Source: a virus
Strand: one strand, 5' to 3'
Virus record (IMG/VR): IMGVR_UViG_3300008952_000003
Location: 124,001 to 188,000 of that record
Length of the DNA stretch: 64,000 nucleotides
Part shown: piece after piece, positions 48,191-55,913 of the stretch
How positions within the stretch are numbered: the stretch's first letter is position 1
Layout of the letters: each line of letters starts with the position of its first letter
Notes under the pieces: generated by a model
The model's database searches: none
The model's input: only the letters and a program-made list of their open reading frames with translations
Told to the model about the DNA's origin: nothing
Program-made: the position numbers and the translations under genes

Positions 48191-49345
48191 ATGTCTATTG
48201 CTATCACATTCGCAAACCTCAATTCCATGATTCCAACACTCCTTTCGGGAGACGAAAAAGACCTTTATTCAGTTCTTATTCGCGGCCGCCACGGCATCGG
48301 GAAATCATGGGTTGCTTATCAAACTGCTGCCGGCCTCACTTGGGACGCCTCGGAAAACAAGACGCGTCCGCTAAGAGGGAGCGAAAAAGCCCTCCCAGTG
48401 GTTGAGATTCGCGCCTCCCAAATGACCGAGGGCGACCTTCTCGGCCTCCCTTCTCCTCATGAAGTCGACATTAACGGAGAAAAAGCAGCTTCGTTGCGTC
48501 CTTTCGCGTGGCTTGTTAAAGCCTGTACCGAGCCCGTTGTCCTTTTCCTTGATGAAGTTGACCGAGCCACAACGGAGGTTCGCCAGGGCTTCTTTCAGCT
48601 TGGTGATAGTCGTCAAATTAACGGCTGGAAACTTCATCCTGGCACTGTTGTTTTTGGCGCGGTAAATGGAGGAGTTCATGCTGCACAATATCAGGTAGCT
48701 GATATGGACCCCGCAGAGCTTGACCGCTGGGTTACGTTTGACGTCGAGCCATCTATCGAAGATTGGCTCGCTTGGGGCAAATCCGAAGTTCATTCTATTA
48801 TCTGGGATTTTGTCAATCAAAACCATGATCATCTTGAGCACAAGGGGGAATTCGAGCCGGGCACCGTGTACCCTTCGCGCCGCTCGTGGCATCGCTTGAG
48901 CAATACTCTTGCAAAAGTTGATATGCTCGACGAAGAGAGTCCAAATCTGGGGCTGCTATTCAATCTCTCTCATGGGTTCGTCGGCTTTGAGGCCGCCGTA
49001 GCCCTCCGTGATTTTGTTGAGAATTACGAGCGCCAAGTCACTGTTGAGGACATCTTGGTCCATGGCAGAATAGATAAAACCAAGGACTTCGGACTTGTCG
49101 ACCACGTGGCCCTCATCGAAAAGATTGACGCAAGTGGGGTTTTCGCCGCAGCAATTGAGAATTCGAAAATGATCAACTTGGTCGATTACTTCGATGCACT
49201 CCCAGCAGAGGCCCGCATGAAACTGTTTACAACCCTGACCGCAGCTAACAGCCAGGTATCCGCCGAGAATGGAGCGAACTTCCACCGCGAACTGGCCAAG
49301 CAAGGCAAAGTGGAAGCATTTATCAAGCTTCTTGGTGGAAAATAA
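48191..49345 (+). CDS. MoxR-type AAA+ ATPase
   Basis: 384 residues. Walker A GRHGIGKS (residues 32-39), an ASQMTEGDLLGLPSP segment typical of MoxR, Walker B VVLFLDEVDRA, sensor 1 FGAVNGG and an arginine-rich sensor 2 segment (SRRSWHRLS). MoxR ATPases remodel metal-binding or stress complexes together with a VWA partner; the next gene supplies one. GGAG precedes the ATG. Confidence 0.85.
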   Translation: MSIAITFANLNSMIPTLLSGDEKDLYSVLIRGRHGIGKSWVAYQTAAGLTWDASENKTRPLRGSEKALPVVEIRASQMTEGDLLGLPSPHEVDINGEKAASLRPFAWLVKACTEPVVLFLDEVDRATTEVRQGFFQLGDSRQINGWKLHPGTVVFGAVNGGVHAAQYQVADMDPAELDRWVTFDVEPSIEDWLAWGKSEVHSIIWDFVNQNHDHLEHKGEFEPGTVYPSRRSWHRLSNTLAKVDMLDEESPNLGLLFNLSHGFVGFEAAVALRDFVENYERQVTVEDILVHGRIDKTKDFGLVDHVALIEKIDASGVFAAAIENSKMINLVDYFDALPAEARMKLFTTLTAANSQVSAENGANFHRELAKQGKVEAFIKLLGGK

Positions 49346-49368
49346 GAGAGTGTGATAGCAAAGGTTGC

Positions 49369-49418
49369 AGCGCTGGCGTCGGTTGGTTGTTATCCGACGC
49401 TAGCGCTCCCTTTCTCTT
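49369..49418 (+). terminator. Terminator-like hairpin after the MoxR gene
   Basis: AGCGCTGGCGTCGG (49369-49382) pairs with CCGACGCTAGCGCT (49394-49407), 14 bp with one G-T pair and an 11-base loop, followed by CCCTTTCTCTT. The U run is imperfect. It separates MoxR from P8. Confidence 0.7.
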
Positions 49419-49471
49419 GACATTCTCTTGACAATTTAATCCTTTACTTTTGCGCTAAAAGCGTGTATAAT
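49417..49471 (+). promoter_or_regulatory. Triple-box promoter P8
   Basis: TTGACA 49417, TTGACA 49428, TTTACT 49443, TATAAT 49466. Its leader matches P5's base for base. Confidence 0.85.
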
Positions 49472-49496
49472 GTATATATAGAATGGAGTTTACCCT

Positions 49497-50831
49497 ATGA
49501 CACCGACACCCTTTAATCTTGACGAACATATTGTTGGCCTTCTCCGAGACGAGCCCTTCTTCGCCGCCCTCTCGCGCCGCATGGAAAAGGTGGCATCGAG
49601 GTCAGTTCCTACGGCTGGAGTAGCTTTTAATGAGGAGCGCGCCCGGTTTGAGCTATACTATAATCCCGAATTCATGGCAGACATGCTCTCGCAAGATAAG
49701 AAATATGTTAAGGGCATTCTTTTACACGAGTTCTATCATATCATGCTTTTACACGTAACTTCTCGCATGCCCGAAGGCAAGATGACGAGAAAGTGGAATA
49801 TCGCTACTGACCTCGCCATTAACAGCGAGCTATCTGTGTTTGCGGCTAACAGCGAAACTCCAACTGGGTACGCCGTTGAAAGCTCGCTCTTGCCGCTCGA
49901 TAAAGCGCTAATTCCCACTGTTGGGCCATTTTCCGAACTGAAGCCACATCTTTCGGCTGAAGAGTATATGGTTTTATTACCAGAATCCCCAGAGCAAGAT
50001 AATAATCCAGCCGACGGCCCCGGCGAGCCCGGTGACGATTCTGACTCCGATGGTCCCGGCAACCCAAGCGACGGCGATGGTGGTTCGTCACCAAGCGACC
50101 AGGAAGGCGACGAACAAGGAGGAGAGGGAAGTGGAGACGGCAACGGCTTCGATGATCATTCTGATTGGGGTTCTTCCGATGGTTCCGACGAGAATCGAAA
50201 AATAGCCGAAGAGAGACTAAAAGAAGCCATCAAGGAGGCATATGTCGAGGCCCAGTCTCGCGGTTTTGGTTCGGTTTCTGCTAGCATGAGGCGCACAATT
50301 AAGGATGTTATAACTCCCAAGGTAAACTGGCGCTCAATCCTGCGCTCTTTCGTCAAGGCTTCGCAGAGAGCAGATAGAACCTCAACTATCAAGCGCCTGA
50401 ATCGCCGATACGCTTACATTCATCCAGGCCGCAAGGCAAAGCGTCAAGCTAAAATCGCGGTTTCAATTGACCAATCTGGCAGTGTTTCCGATGGCATGCT
50501 CGTTGCATTTTATGCAGAGCTTGAAAAGCTGGCAACCATCGCTGATTTTACGATTGTCCCCTTTGATACCGAGGTTGCAGAAGAGCACATCCATGTTTGG
50601 AAGAAGGGCGCCCGCCACGAAAAGACTCGCTATAAGCATGGTGGAACCTGCTTCAACGCTCCAACCAGGTGGGTCAACGAGAATAACTTTGATGGTCACA
50701 TTGTCCTGACTGATATGGAGGCTCCAAAGCCCATTCCTAGCAAGTGTCAGCGTATGTGGATGACAACCAAGGCGCATGCAGAACGCCCTTACTTCCAGAC
50801 CAATGAGCGAGTGATAGCAATCAATGACTGA
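49497..50831 (+). CDS. VWA-like metallopeptidase-domain protein (MoxR partner)
   Basis: 444 residues. The N-terminal half has GILLHEFYHIMLLH, an HExxH motif, then WNIATDLAINSEL, the pattern of DUF2201-type proteins. A Gly/Asp/Ser/Pro-rich linker (about residues 165-245) joins to a C-terminal VWA-like domain (KIAVSIDQSGSVSDG, a DxSxS MIDAS; then GGTCFNAP and HIVLTDMEAP). With the ATPase upstream it forms the MoxR-VWA pair known from bacteria. In the phage it may remodel a host complex. Overlaps the next gene. Confidence 0.82.
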   Translation: MTPTPFNLDEHIVGLLRDEPFFAALSRRMEKVASRSVPTAGVAFNEERARFELYYNPEFMADMLSQDKKYVKGILLHEFYHIMLLHVTSRMPEGKMTRKWNIATDLAINSELSVFAANSETPTGYAVESSLLPLDKALIPTVGPFSELKPHLSAEEYMVLLPESPEQDNNPADGPGEPGDDSDSDGPGNPSDGDGGSSPSDQEGDEQGGEGSGDGNGFDDHSDWGSSDGSDENRKIAEERLKEAIKEAYVEAQSRGFGSVSASMRRTIKDVITPKVNWRSILRSFVKASQRADRTSTIKRLNRRYAYIHPGRKAKRQAKIAVSIDQSGSVSDGMLVAFYAELEKLATIADFTIVPFDTEVAEEHIHVWKKGARHEKTRYKHGGTCFNAPTRWVNENNFDGHIVLTDMEAPKPIPSKCQRMWMTTKAHAERPYFQTNERVIAIND

Positions 50832-51060
50832 TAGATACCTTAAAATCAGCAATATCGAATCTTTAAAAGCTGGAGATATTCTCTGTCTTCCTATGAAGGG
50901 AGAGCTAGGTGAGTGGTCGAGGCTTGTTGTATACGAGGTTACGAAAAGGTTGTTGAAAACTTATGTATTGCTTGACCAAGCTGGTGGCTGGGCTCCAGGA
51001 GATATGTATAGTTTCCAGTTAATTGGCTTCGACCCTGCGAATTGGAGGCTACTAGCATGA
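50824..51060 (+). CDS. SH3-like array paralogue 8
   Basis: 78 residues: LKAGDILCL, SRLVVYEVTK, WAPGDMYSFQL, NWRLLA. It opens the 14-gene block and its start overlaps the VWA gene by eight bases, so the whole block can be read through from P8. Confidence 0.72.
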   Translation: MTDRYLKISNIESLKAGDILCLPMKGELGEWSRLVVYEVTKRLLKTYVLLDQAGGWAPGDMYSFQLIGFDPANWRLLA

Positions 51061-51284
51061 TTCTTGAGTCTGGAACTATAATCGAGGAAATCTCGGATGG
51101 TCAAGTCGATATCCGGTGCCTGGTGTTGGAGTACGAAAAACATCCAACGGTTCGAGACTTGGGAACGTATGTTTTATATGTGATATATTCAGGCAATACA
51201 TACGCGCTCCCCGGCGAGACGATGGTGGTCAGGAGTACCCTTGTTGAATCTACGCATGCAAATTATCACTGGAGGATAATCTAA
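51057..51284 (+). CDS. SH3-like array paralogue 9
   Basis: 75 residues: LESGTIIEE, CLVLEYEKH, YVLYVIYSG, ALPGETMVV, YHWRII. ATGA overlap decides ATG 51057 rather than the upstream in-frame ATGs. Confidence 0.7.
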   Translation: MILESGTIIEEISDGQVDIRCLVLEYEKHPTVRDLGTYVLYVIYSGNTYALPGETMVVRSTLVESTHANYHWRII

Positions 51285-51535
51285 TGAAGTTTAAACCTGG
51301 AAATTTATTGAAGCACGAGAGGTCTTCCGGGCTCTGGATTGTCGTTGAGGCGCTCCCAATAAATAAGAAGGGCTCGCCTCACCGCCCGACCGTCTTTAGG
51401 CTCCAGATGACTGCCACTTGTGTCCAGCCCGGTACTTCAAACCTCCACTATCCTGGGAGCAGCGATACCTGGCTTTTCAAGGAGAAAGATGGAAGCGACC
51501 ATAACGATATGTGGAAGGTGATAAATGAAATTTAA
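51284..51535 (+). CDS. SH3-like array paralogue 10
   Basis: 83 residues: FKPGNLLKH, LWIVVEALP, FRLQMTATCV, MWKVINE. Start abuts the previous stop (TAATG). Confidence 0.72.
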   Translation: MKFKPGNLLKHERSSGLWIVVEALPINKKGSPHRPTVFRLQMTATCVQPGTSNLHYPGSSDTWLFKEKDGSDHNDMWKVINEI

Positions 51536-51770
51536 AGTCGGAGATTTAATAACTCACAAGCCTTTGGGTGGTAATACCGCCGTTGATGCGATTATCTTGA
51601 AGCACTGGCAAACTGAAACACCAGGAATGGGCGCCCAACAAAAGACGCAGCGCGTTGATAACGTGCATTTATTCATAACTTTCGACGAGGCTGACCCGAC
51701 TGCAGTTGGCGATATTGACGTGATGTGCGGTTTCCGAGAGCAGCATTGGAGCTTAAAAAATGGAGTTTAA
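51525..51770 (+). CDS. SH3-like array paralogue 11
   Basis: 81 residues: FKVGDLITH, DAIILKHWQ, VHLFITFDE, HWSLKNG. Pairs with paralogue 12 through the shared ILKHW/VVKHW and LF.T phrases. Overlaps the previous gene by 11 bases. Confidence 0.7.
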   Translation: MKFKVGDLITHKPLGGNTAVDAIILKHWQTETPGMGAQQKTQRVDNVHLFITFDEADPTAVGDIDVMCGFREQHWSLKNGV

Positions 51771-51981
51771 AGCTGGAGATATTGTAGTTTATAAACAGGA
51801 CGGCAAATCGTCAATTGAGGGCATTGTCGTCAAGCACTGGAAAGGGCCAAACCCGTGGGTAGCGGGAACCATTGATAATGTAGATTTATTCGTAACTTTG
51901 GATACGACCTGGCCTTCTAAGCTTCATAAAATTGAGACGTTTAGAAATTTTAGTACCCAGATTTGGGAGGTGAAAACATGA
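51760..51981 (+). CDS. SH3-like array paralogue 12
   Basis: 73 residues: FKAGDIVVY, EGIVVKHWK, VDLFVTLDT, IWEVKT. Close sister of paralogue 11, overlapping it by 11 bases. Confidence 0.7.
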   Translation: MEFKAGDIVVYKQDGKSSIEGIVVKHWKGPNPWVAGTIDNVDLFVTLDTTWPSKLHKIETFRNFSTQIWEVKT

Positions 51982-52205
51982 AAAAGGGCGACCTAATTCA
52001 GCTTCGAACCTCGGTTGCCGCGCGCCGCTGCAGGGGGATTGTATTGGAAGACGCCCCAAAAGATGCCAATTTTAGAACGAGAATCGCGGTGTATATGTTT
52101 TACGTTCCATCCTGGAACAACCTTAAATCAGGGGAAATTTGGGACATCCCCCTGAACAAGCTAGGCAAGCAATATGAGATTTTGGGTAAAATCGAAACTA
52201 TCTAA
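51978..52205 (+). CDS. SH3-like array paralogue 13
   Basis: 75 residues: MKKGDLIQL, CRGIVLEDAP, VYMFYVPSW, LKSGEIWDI, QYEILGK. ATG 51978 overlaps the previous stop with GGAGGTG upstream. Confidence 0.7.
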   Translation: MKKGDLIQLRTSVAARRCRGIVLEDAPKDANFRTRIAVYMFYVPSWNNLKSGEIWDIPLNKLGKQYEILGKIETI

Positions 52206-52208
52206 GGT

Positions 52209-52478
52209 GTGAAAAAGAGATATCTCCCAGGTCAAATAGTGAGTTTTATGAGGACTGGGGCTATATATTTGTTAATTGAGGAAGTGGAGATATCAATGCT
52301 TTCACCTCATTTTTTTAAAGGAACTGGTCAGGGGTTTAGAGCTAGAATTCTCTATACAGGAAGAACCTGGTCGAAACCAGGCGAAGAAAGGGAGATATTC
52401 ATCCTGCACGCATCATCTTATTACGAGATTTTATCGGACGTCGCCCCAGCCGCGCCCGCCCAGATAGTTGGTGATTAG
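52209..52478 (+). CDS. SH3-like array paralogue 14
   Basis: 89 residues, GTG start: YLPGQIVSF, IYLLIEEVE, ILYTGRTWSKPGE, YYEILSD and a short Ala/Pro tail. It is followed by a terminator, so it probably ends the first half of the block. Confidence 0.7.
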   Translation: MKKRYLPGQIVSFMRTGAIYLLIEEVEISMLSPHFFKGTGQGFRARILYTGRTWSKPGEEREIFILHASSYYEILSDVAPAAPAQIVGD

Positions 52479-52500
52479 CGCGTTTCGCGCGATTTTTTTC
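52478..52500 (+). terminator. Terminator inside the array
   Basis: GCGCG-TTT-CGCGC (52478-52490) followed by GATTTTTTTC. Short but GC-rich stem and a good T run; more T-runs lie at 52507-52514. Confidence 0.7.
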
Positions 52501-52531
52501 CGCTAAATTTTTTTTTCAACAGGATCACATT

Positions 52532-52789
52532 GTGAAGTTTAAACCAGGAAATATCATCGAACATTGCCCCACCAAAACAAGATGGATTGTGCTCTCTGCA
52601 GAGAATGTCGAGAAAAGAACAGGAATAAACAGCGCTTATAAGCTAGAAGTCGAAGCTTATTGCGTCTATTTGGGAAAACACAAGAGGGCAATTAAATATT
52701 GGGAAGTTAATCAGCGTGATACCTTTGTTTTGACACAGCAAGATTTAAATCCGAGTGACTTTGTATGGGAGGTTAGGAATGAAGTTTAA
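52532..52789 (+). CDS. SH3-like array paralogue 15
   Basis: 85 residues, GTG start: FKPGNIIEH, RWIVLSAEN, YKLEVEAYCV, VWEVRNEV. Nearest to paralogue 10. No promoter was seen between the terminator and this gene, so it depends on readthrough or an unseen start. Confidence 0.7.
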   Translation: MKFKPGNIIEHCPTKTRWIVLSAENVEKRTGINSAYKLEVEAYCVYLGKHKRAIKYWEVNQRDTFVLTQQDLNPSDFVWEVRNEV

Positions 52790-52970
52790 ACCAGGACAAT
52801 TGGTGAGAAAGAAAGCGAGAAAAGGAGATCCAGACGCAATCTATTATGTATTGGACACGAACTATCCTAAAATGCTGATTCATTGTGTTGAATCACTCTT
52901 TGATTTTATACAGGGGGAAGCCTATGAAGTCTGTGTTGGTGAGTGTGAATTGTTGATGGATTACCGATGA
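52779..52970 (+). CDS. SH3-like array paralogue 16
   Basis: 63 residues, the shortest member: FKPGQLVRKK, IYYVLDTNY, IQGEAYEV, CELLMDYR. ATG 52779 with GGAGG upstream is chosen over an in-frame upstream ATG. Confidence 0.66.
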   Translation: MKFKPGQLVRKKARKGDPDAIYYVLDTNYPKMLIHCVESLFDFIQGEAYEVCVGECELLMDYR

Positions 52971-53212
52971 CCTCGAAACCCGCGAAGATTAGGCTTGAAG
53001 CGGGGGATATCGTAACTCTCGATTATGCCCGCGACAAGCCAAAGGGAGACGCGCCATTATTCATAACGCTAGATGATCCGCCCTCGGTACACTATTCGGT
53101 GAATGTTTACTGCTTTTATAGCCCAGATCCAGGGTATGGGTACACGAATGCTGCTTGGCTTCATACAATTTTTGACATTTCCCAGAGCAGGTTAATAAAA
53201 GTTAATTATTGA
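52967..53212 (+). CDS. SH3-like array paralogue 17
   Basis: 81 residues: LEAGDIVTL, LFITLDDPP, VYCFYSPDPG, RLIKVNY. ATGA overlap with the previous gene. N-terminal extension of nine basic residues. Confidence 0.7.
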   Translation: MTSKPAKIRLEAGDIVTLDYARDKPKGDAPLFITLDDPPSVHYSVNVYCFYSPDPGYGYTNAAWLHTIFDISQSRLIKVNY

Positions 53213-53233
53213 AAAAGTTTTTCTATTTACAAT

Positions 53234-53500
53234 GTGAGCGACTTCTTTCCAGGTGATTTCATAGAGGAAACCATCGATAATAGAATAGTTGGCTATTATA
53301 TAGTATTAACCAGGCATTATTTAAACGGTTGCAAAGAGGATGGCATGATTTTGGGATATTACACTTTAATAGTATATAGTACAGGACACGCATTGCCAAC
53401 TCATTCTCCAGGATCAAACTGGTTTATCAAGCACTCTGATTTACAAAAATCCGATTTCAGAGTGGTATCCAGTGGCAAATTGTTGTGTCAAAGTCAATAA
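53234..53500 (+). CDS. SH3-like array paralogue 18
   Basis: 88 residues, GTG start: FFPGDFIEE, GYYIVLTRHY, YTLIVYSTG, SPGSNWFI, DFRVVSSG. First of four members with 'YIV..RH/RR', which form a subgroup with the next three. No clear ribosome site. Confidence 0.68.
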   Translation: MSDFFPGDFIEETIDNRIVGYYIVLTRHYLNGCKEDGMILGYYTLIVYSTGHALPTHSPGSNWFIKHSDLQKSDFRVVSSGKLLCQSQ

Positions 53501-53799
53501 TAGAAATCAATCCGGGTGACATTGTGGCGGAGATACTTGGCGGAGAAGAGACGGGCCGATATATTGTCACGAGCAGAAGATTCGTGCGAGACCACACATT
53601 AAGAGAATATGTCATGTATGAGGCGATTATTATATATATAACTGATGAATGGACAGACTTTCATAAGCCGGGTGATAAGTGGTCATTCGAATTGTATTCA
53701 GACGGGCACAGTATACAGGACGTTAGTTTCGGATCTTACACCTACAAAGTCCTGTTTAGAAGCTCGTTAACGTGGAAAGACATAGAAGTCATGGAATAA
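53485..53799 (+). CDS. SH3-like array paralogue 19
   Basis: 104 residues, GTG start inside the previous gene: INPGDIVAE, GRYIVTSRR, EAIIIYITD, KPGDKWSFEL and the tail SSLTWKDI. Shares the tail 'SxLxWxD' with paralogues 20 and 21. Confidence 0.7.
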   Translation: MSKSIIEINPGDIVAEILGGEETGRYIVTSRRFVRDHTLREYVMYEAIIIYITDEWTDFHKPGDKWSFELYSDGHSIQDVSFGSYTYKVLFRSSLTWKDIEVME

Positions 53800-53807
53800 A
53801 CACGCTA

Positions 53808-54146
53808 ATGACATTTGACGCAAAAACATTTAAAAAGAGCATCAGAAGGGGTGATATCCTCGTTGAAAAGTACAAACTAACAAAGCACGGACATCGAGAA
53901 GTGGTTAGCATATATCTAGTATTAAACAGGCATATGGAGAGTGAACCCATGGTCGATGGATACGAGAGAACACTTTTTTATAAAACCTATTTAATGTACG
54001 TTAATACTCGACAATGGTCATCAGGAGAGAAAAATCTGGTTGGAACGATATACTATTTATCAGAGCATGAAATCAGTGACCATCACAATTGGGAAAAACT
54101 GTTTGAATCTGGTTTATCATGGAATGATTCTTATCCGAGGACATAA
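53808..54146 (+). CDS. SH3-like array paralogue 20
   Basis: 112 residues, longest member: IRRGDILVE, SIYLVLNRHM, KTYLMYVNTR, SSGEKNLVG, ESGLSWND. ATG 53808 is chosen; the frame is open upstream but lacks a ribosome site. Confidence 0.7.
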   Translation: MTFDAKTFKKSIRRGDILVEKYKLTKHGHREVVSIYLVLNRHMESEPMVDGYERTLFYKTYLMYVNTRQWSSGEKNLVGTIYYLSEHEISDHHNWEKLFESGLSWNDSYPRT

Positions 54147-54154
54147 AAAAGAAA

Positions 54155-54433
54155 ATGAAAATTGATGAGTTATCTCCAGGGGATATAGTAAGAGAGAAGG
54201 ACGGCGATGAAGAAATAGCTCGTTATATAGTAATAAACAGGCATATCCAGCACCCAGGCGCACAATATTATTATGTCGAATATGATTGTATAATATTGTA
54301 CTATAATGGTAAGTTATACCAGAGACCTGAAAAGGTAGGAACATGGTGGATAATTGATTCAATCAATCTTAATAGTCCCAGAGAGAACTGGGAAATTGTG
54401 GTAGAAAGTGGGTTATCGTGGGATGATGATTAA
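54155..54433 (+). CDS. SH3-like array paralogue 21
   Basis: 92 residues: LSPGDIVRE, ARYIVINRHI, YDCIILYYNG, TWWIIDS, WEIVVESGLSWDDD. Last gene of the array; followed by about 350 bases without a gene. Confidence 0.72.
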   Translation: MKIDELSPGDIVREKDGDEEIARYIVINRHIQHPGAQYYYVEYDCIILYYNGKLYQRPEKVGTWWIIDSINLNSPRENWEIVVESGLSWDDD

Positions 54434-54733
54434 TATCACAAAACGTAGATTAAAATAAGGGAATAATAGAATCACAATAGGCATGGAAGAAATAGGGGAA
54501 TCACGGTGAGGATCTAGTACGTTGTAACTAGAATGTCAAGCGCCATTATTGTGAAGATTCTGTCAATTCTTCATATATTTACTTGACAAATGTAAACACG
54601 CTTATATACCCCCTTATCGCAATCACAGTACTCATATCGAGTGATTAATCATATGCCACCATCAAACACACTAATCGCGTGTCAAGTATTTAATTGTCAA
54701 AAGAATGTCAAGTGAAGATAAACAAGATTCCCC
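54434..54733. other. Gene-free AT-rich stretch
   Basis: No gene seen. It contains several TTGAC/GTCAA steps and a possible second promoter (TTGACA at 54583 with TATATAC downstream). No clear inverted repeat. Confidence 0.4.
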
Positions 54734-54763
54734 TTGACATTTCCCCCAATATCATGGTATACT
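54734..54763 (+). promoter_or_regulatory. Promoter for small membrane peptides
   Basis: TTGACA 54734-54739, 18-base spacer, TATACT 54758-54763. Confidence 0.7.
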
Positions 54764-54779
54764 AGTATTATAGGAGAGA

Positions 54780-54920
54780 ATGATGGAAGCACTATTACGC
54801 AATATACTCCTGCTTTTTGGAGTGTTGTTCATAATTGACTTTGTAACTGAATATCCAAAGACATTCGATAATGTCGATGAAACCGTTGAAAACATTAAAG
54901 CCAAATTTGGCAGTAAATAA
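54780..54920 (+). CDS. Small membrane peptide
   Basis: 46 residues (MMEALLRNILLLFGVLFIIDFV...), one membrane helix then a charged cytoplasmic-type tail. AGGAGAG precedes two in-frame ATGs (54780, 54783). Confidence 0.6.
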   Translation: MMEALLRNILLLFGVLFIIDFVTEYPKTFDNVDETVENIKAKFGSK

Positions 54921-54930
54921 GGAGATTATC

Positions 54931-55017
54931 ATGCCATCACGATTTACCGACATTGTAATAGTGATATCACTCGCGTATCTTGTGGGTTTTGCATTGTATG
55001 CTTACATACTAGCTTAA
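54931..55017 (+). CDS. Single-helix membrane micropeptide
   Basis: 28 residues (MPSRFTDIVIVISLAYLVGF...), almost entirely one membrane helix. GGAG ten bases before ATG supports translation. Confidence 0.5.
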   Translation: MPSRFTDIVIVISLAYLVGFALYAYILA

Positions 55018-55125
55018 TCACAAAACACGTCAAACGCACAAATCTGACAGAAAATTCGGAGAGCCTATAAGAATATAAATATTATGTCCTCGGTCATATA
55101 GAGGGTTATAACACGAATATCACTC

Positions 55126-55180
55126 TTGACATTCTCTTTACAATTAAGTGATAGACTTCAAACGCTATCGGGTGTATAAT
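55126..55180 (+). promoter_or_regulatory. Triple-box promoter P9
   Basis: TTGACA 55126, TTTACA 55137, TAGACT 55152, TATAAT 55175. Most diverged copy that keeps the 11/15/23 geometry. Confidence 0.8.
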
Positions 55181-55208
55181 TGTATTATAAGTCAGAGGAG
55201 CGACCCAC

Positions 55209-55400
55209 ATGAATAAAAAACGCCGTTCATATCGTCCACGCAAGCCGGCCCGCACGCCTTGGATTGTCTGTTGGACTCACAACACAACAGGATTCGCAGA
55301 CGCGTCGACTGTGTACGCGAAAGACGAGGAACAAGCTAAGCTTTTGGCGTCTAACGGTTACACCTCGAACATCACAATTACCAGCGTTTATCGCGCTTAA
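55209..55400 (+). CDS. Small basic protein
   Basis: 63 residues: a basic start (NKKRRSYRPRKPARTP), then WIVCWTHNTTGFADASTVYAKDEEQAKLLASNG, a strand-helix layout. GAGGAG before ATG. Confidence 0.65.
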   Translation: MNKKRRSYRPRKPARTPWIVCWTHNTTGFADASTVYAKDEEQAKLLASNGYTSNITITSVYRA

Positions 55401-55423
55401 TCACCCCAGTATAGGATAATAAT

Positions 55424-55819
55424 ATGAAAGATATCAGATTAATGATTGCAGAAAAAATGGACGATATGCTTGACGAGCTTTTGTCAGACCTCGCGTACGA
55501 CTTAGACCTGGATGATGCCGATTTGGATTACGACGTTAAACAGGATGTAAGTGATGAATGGGGCACCATGGTCGATAAAATCACTGAAGCTGTTGAGAAT
55601 CACGTTCAGGCAGTTGTCGAGGTTAAAACAGAGCAATTGCTTGAAGAGTGGAAAGGGTGGTCATTGCCTATTATCAAGAAAGAATGCGAACAAGATGGCG
55701 TCATGGACGGGCCAGCGCGCCGAGAGGATTGGTGCAATTTCGTCGACGCAAAGCAGAAAAACGGTGAAATCTCCGATTTTGTCGCTGAACTCGTGGATGC
55801 TGACGTTGAGAGTGTATAA
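55424..55819 (+). CDS. Acidic hypothetical protein
   Basis: 131 residues, rich in Asp and Glu (LLSDLAYDLDLDDADLDYDVKQD), helical. A DNA-mimic or inhibitor role is a guess only. TAATG overlap with the next peptide. Confidence 0.65.
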   Translation: MKDIRLMIAEKMDDMLDELLSDLAYDLDLDDADLDYDVKQDVSDEWGTMVDKITEAVENHVQAVVEVKTEQLLEEWKGWSLPIIKKECEQDGVMDGPARREDWCNFVDAKQKNGEISDFVAELVDADVESV

Positions 55820-55911
55820 TGAATGACTCAATATTGGACTTTCTTGGCCTATTATCAATCTTCGCAACCTGTTATTTCCTGCTAATCGCATCACAACTCA
55901 TCGGAGCATAA
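55819..55911 (+). CDS. Membrane micropeptide
   Basis: 30 residues (MNDSILDFLGLLSIFATCYF...), one hydrophobic helix, ATG overlapping the previous TAA. Confidence 0.5.
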   Translation: MNDSILDFLGLLSIFATCYFLLIASQLIGA

Positions 55912-55913
55912 TT

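Noticed and set aside
54434-54733. Replication origin in the AT-rich gap
   Set aside because: No iterons, strong palindromes or AT cluster distinct from the rest of the genome could be seen.
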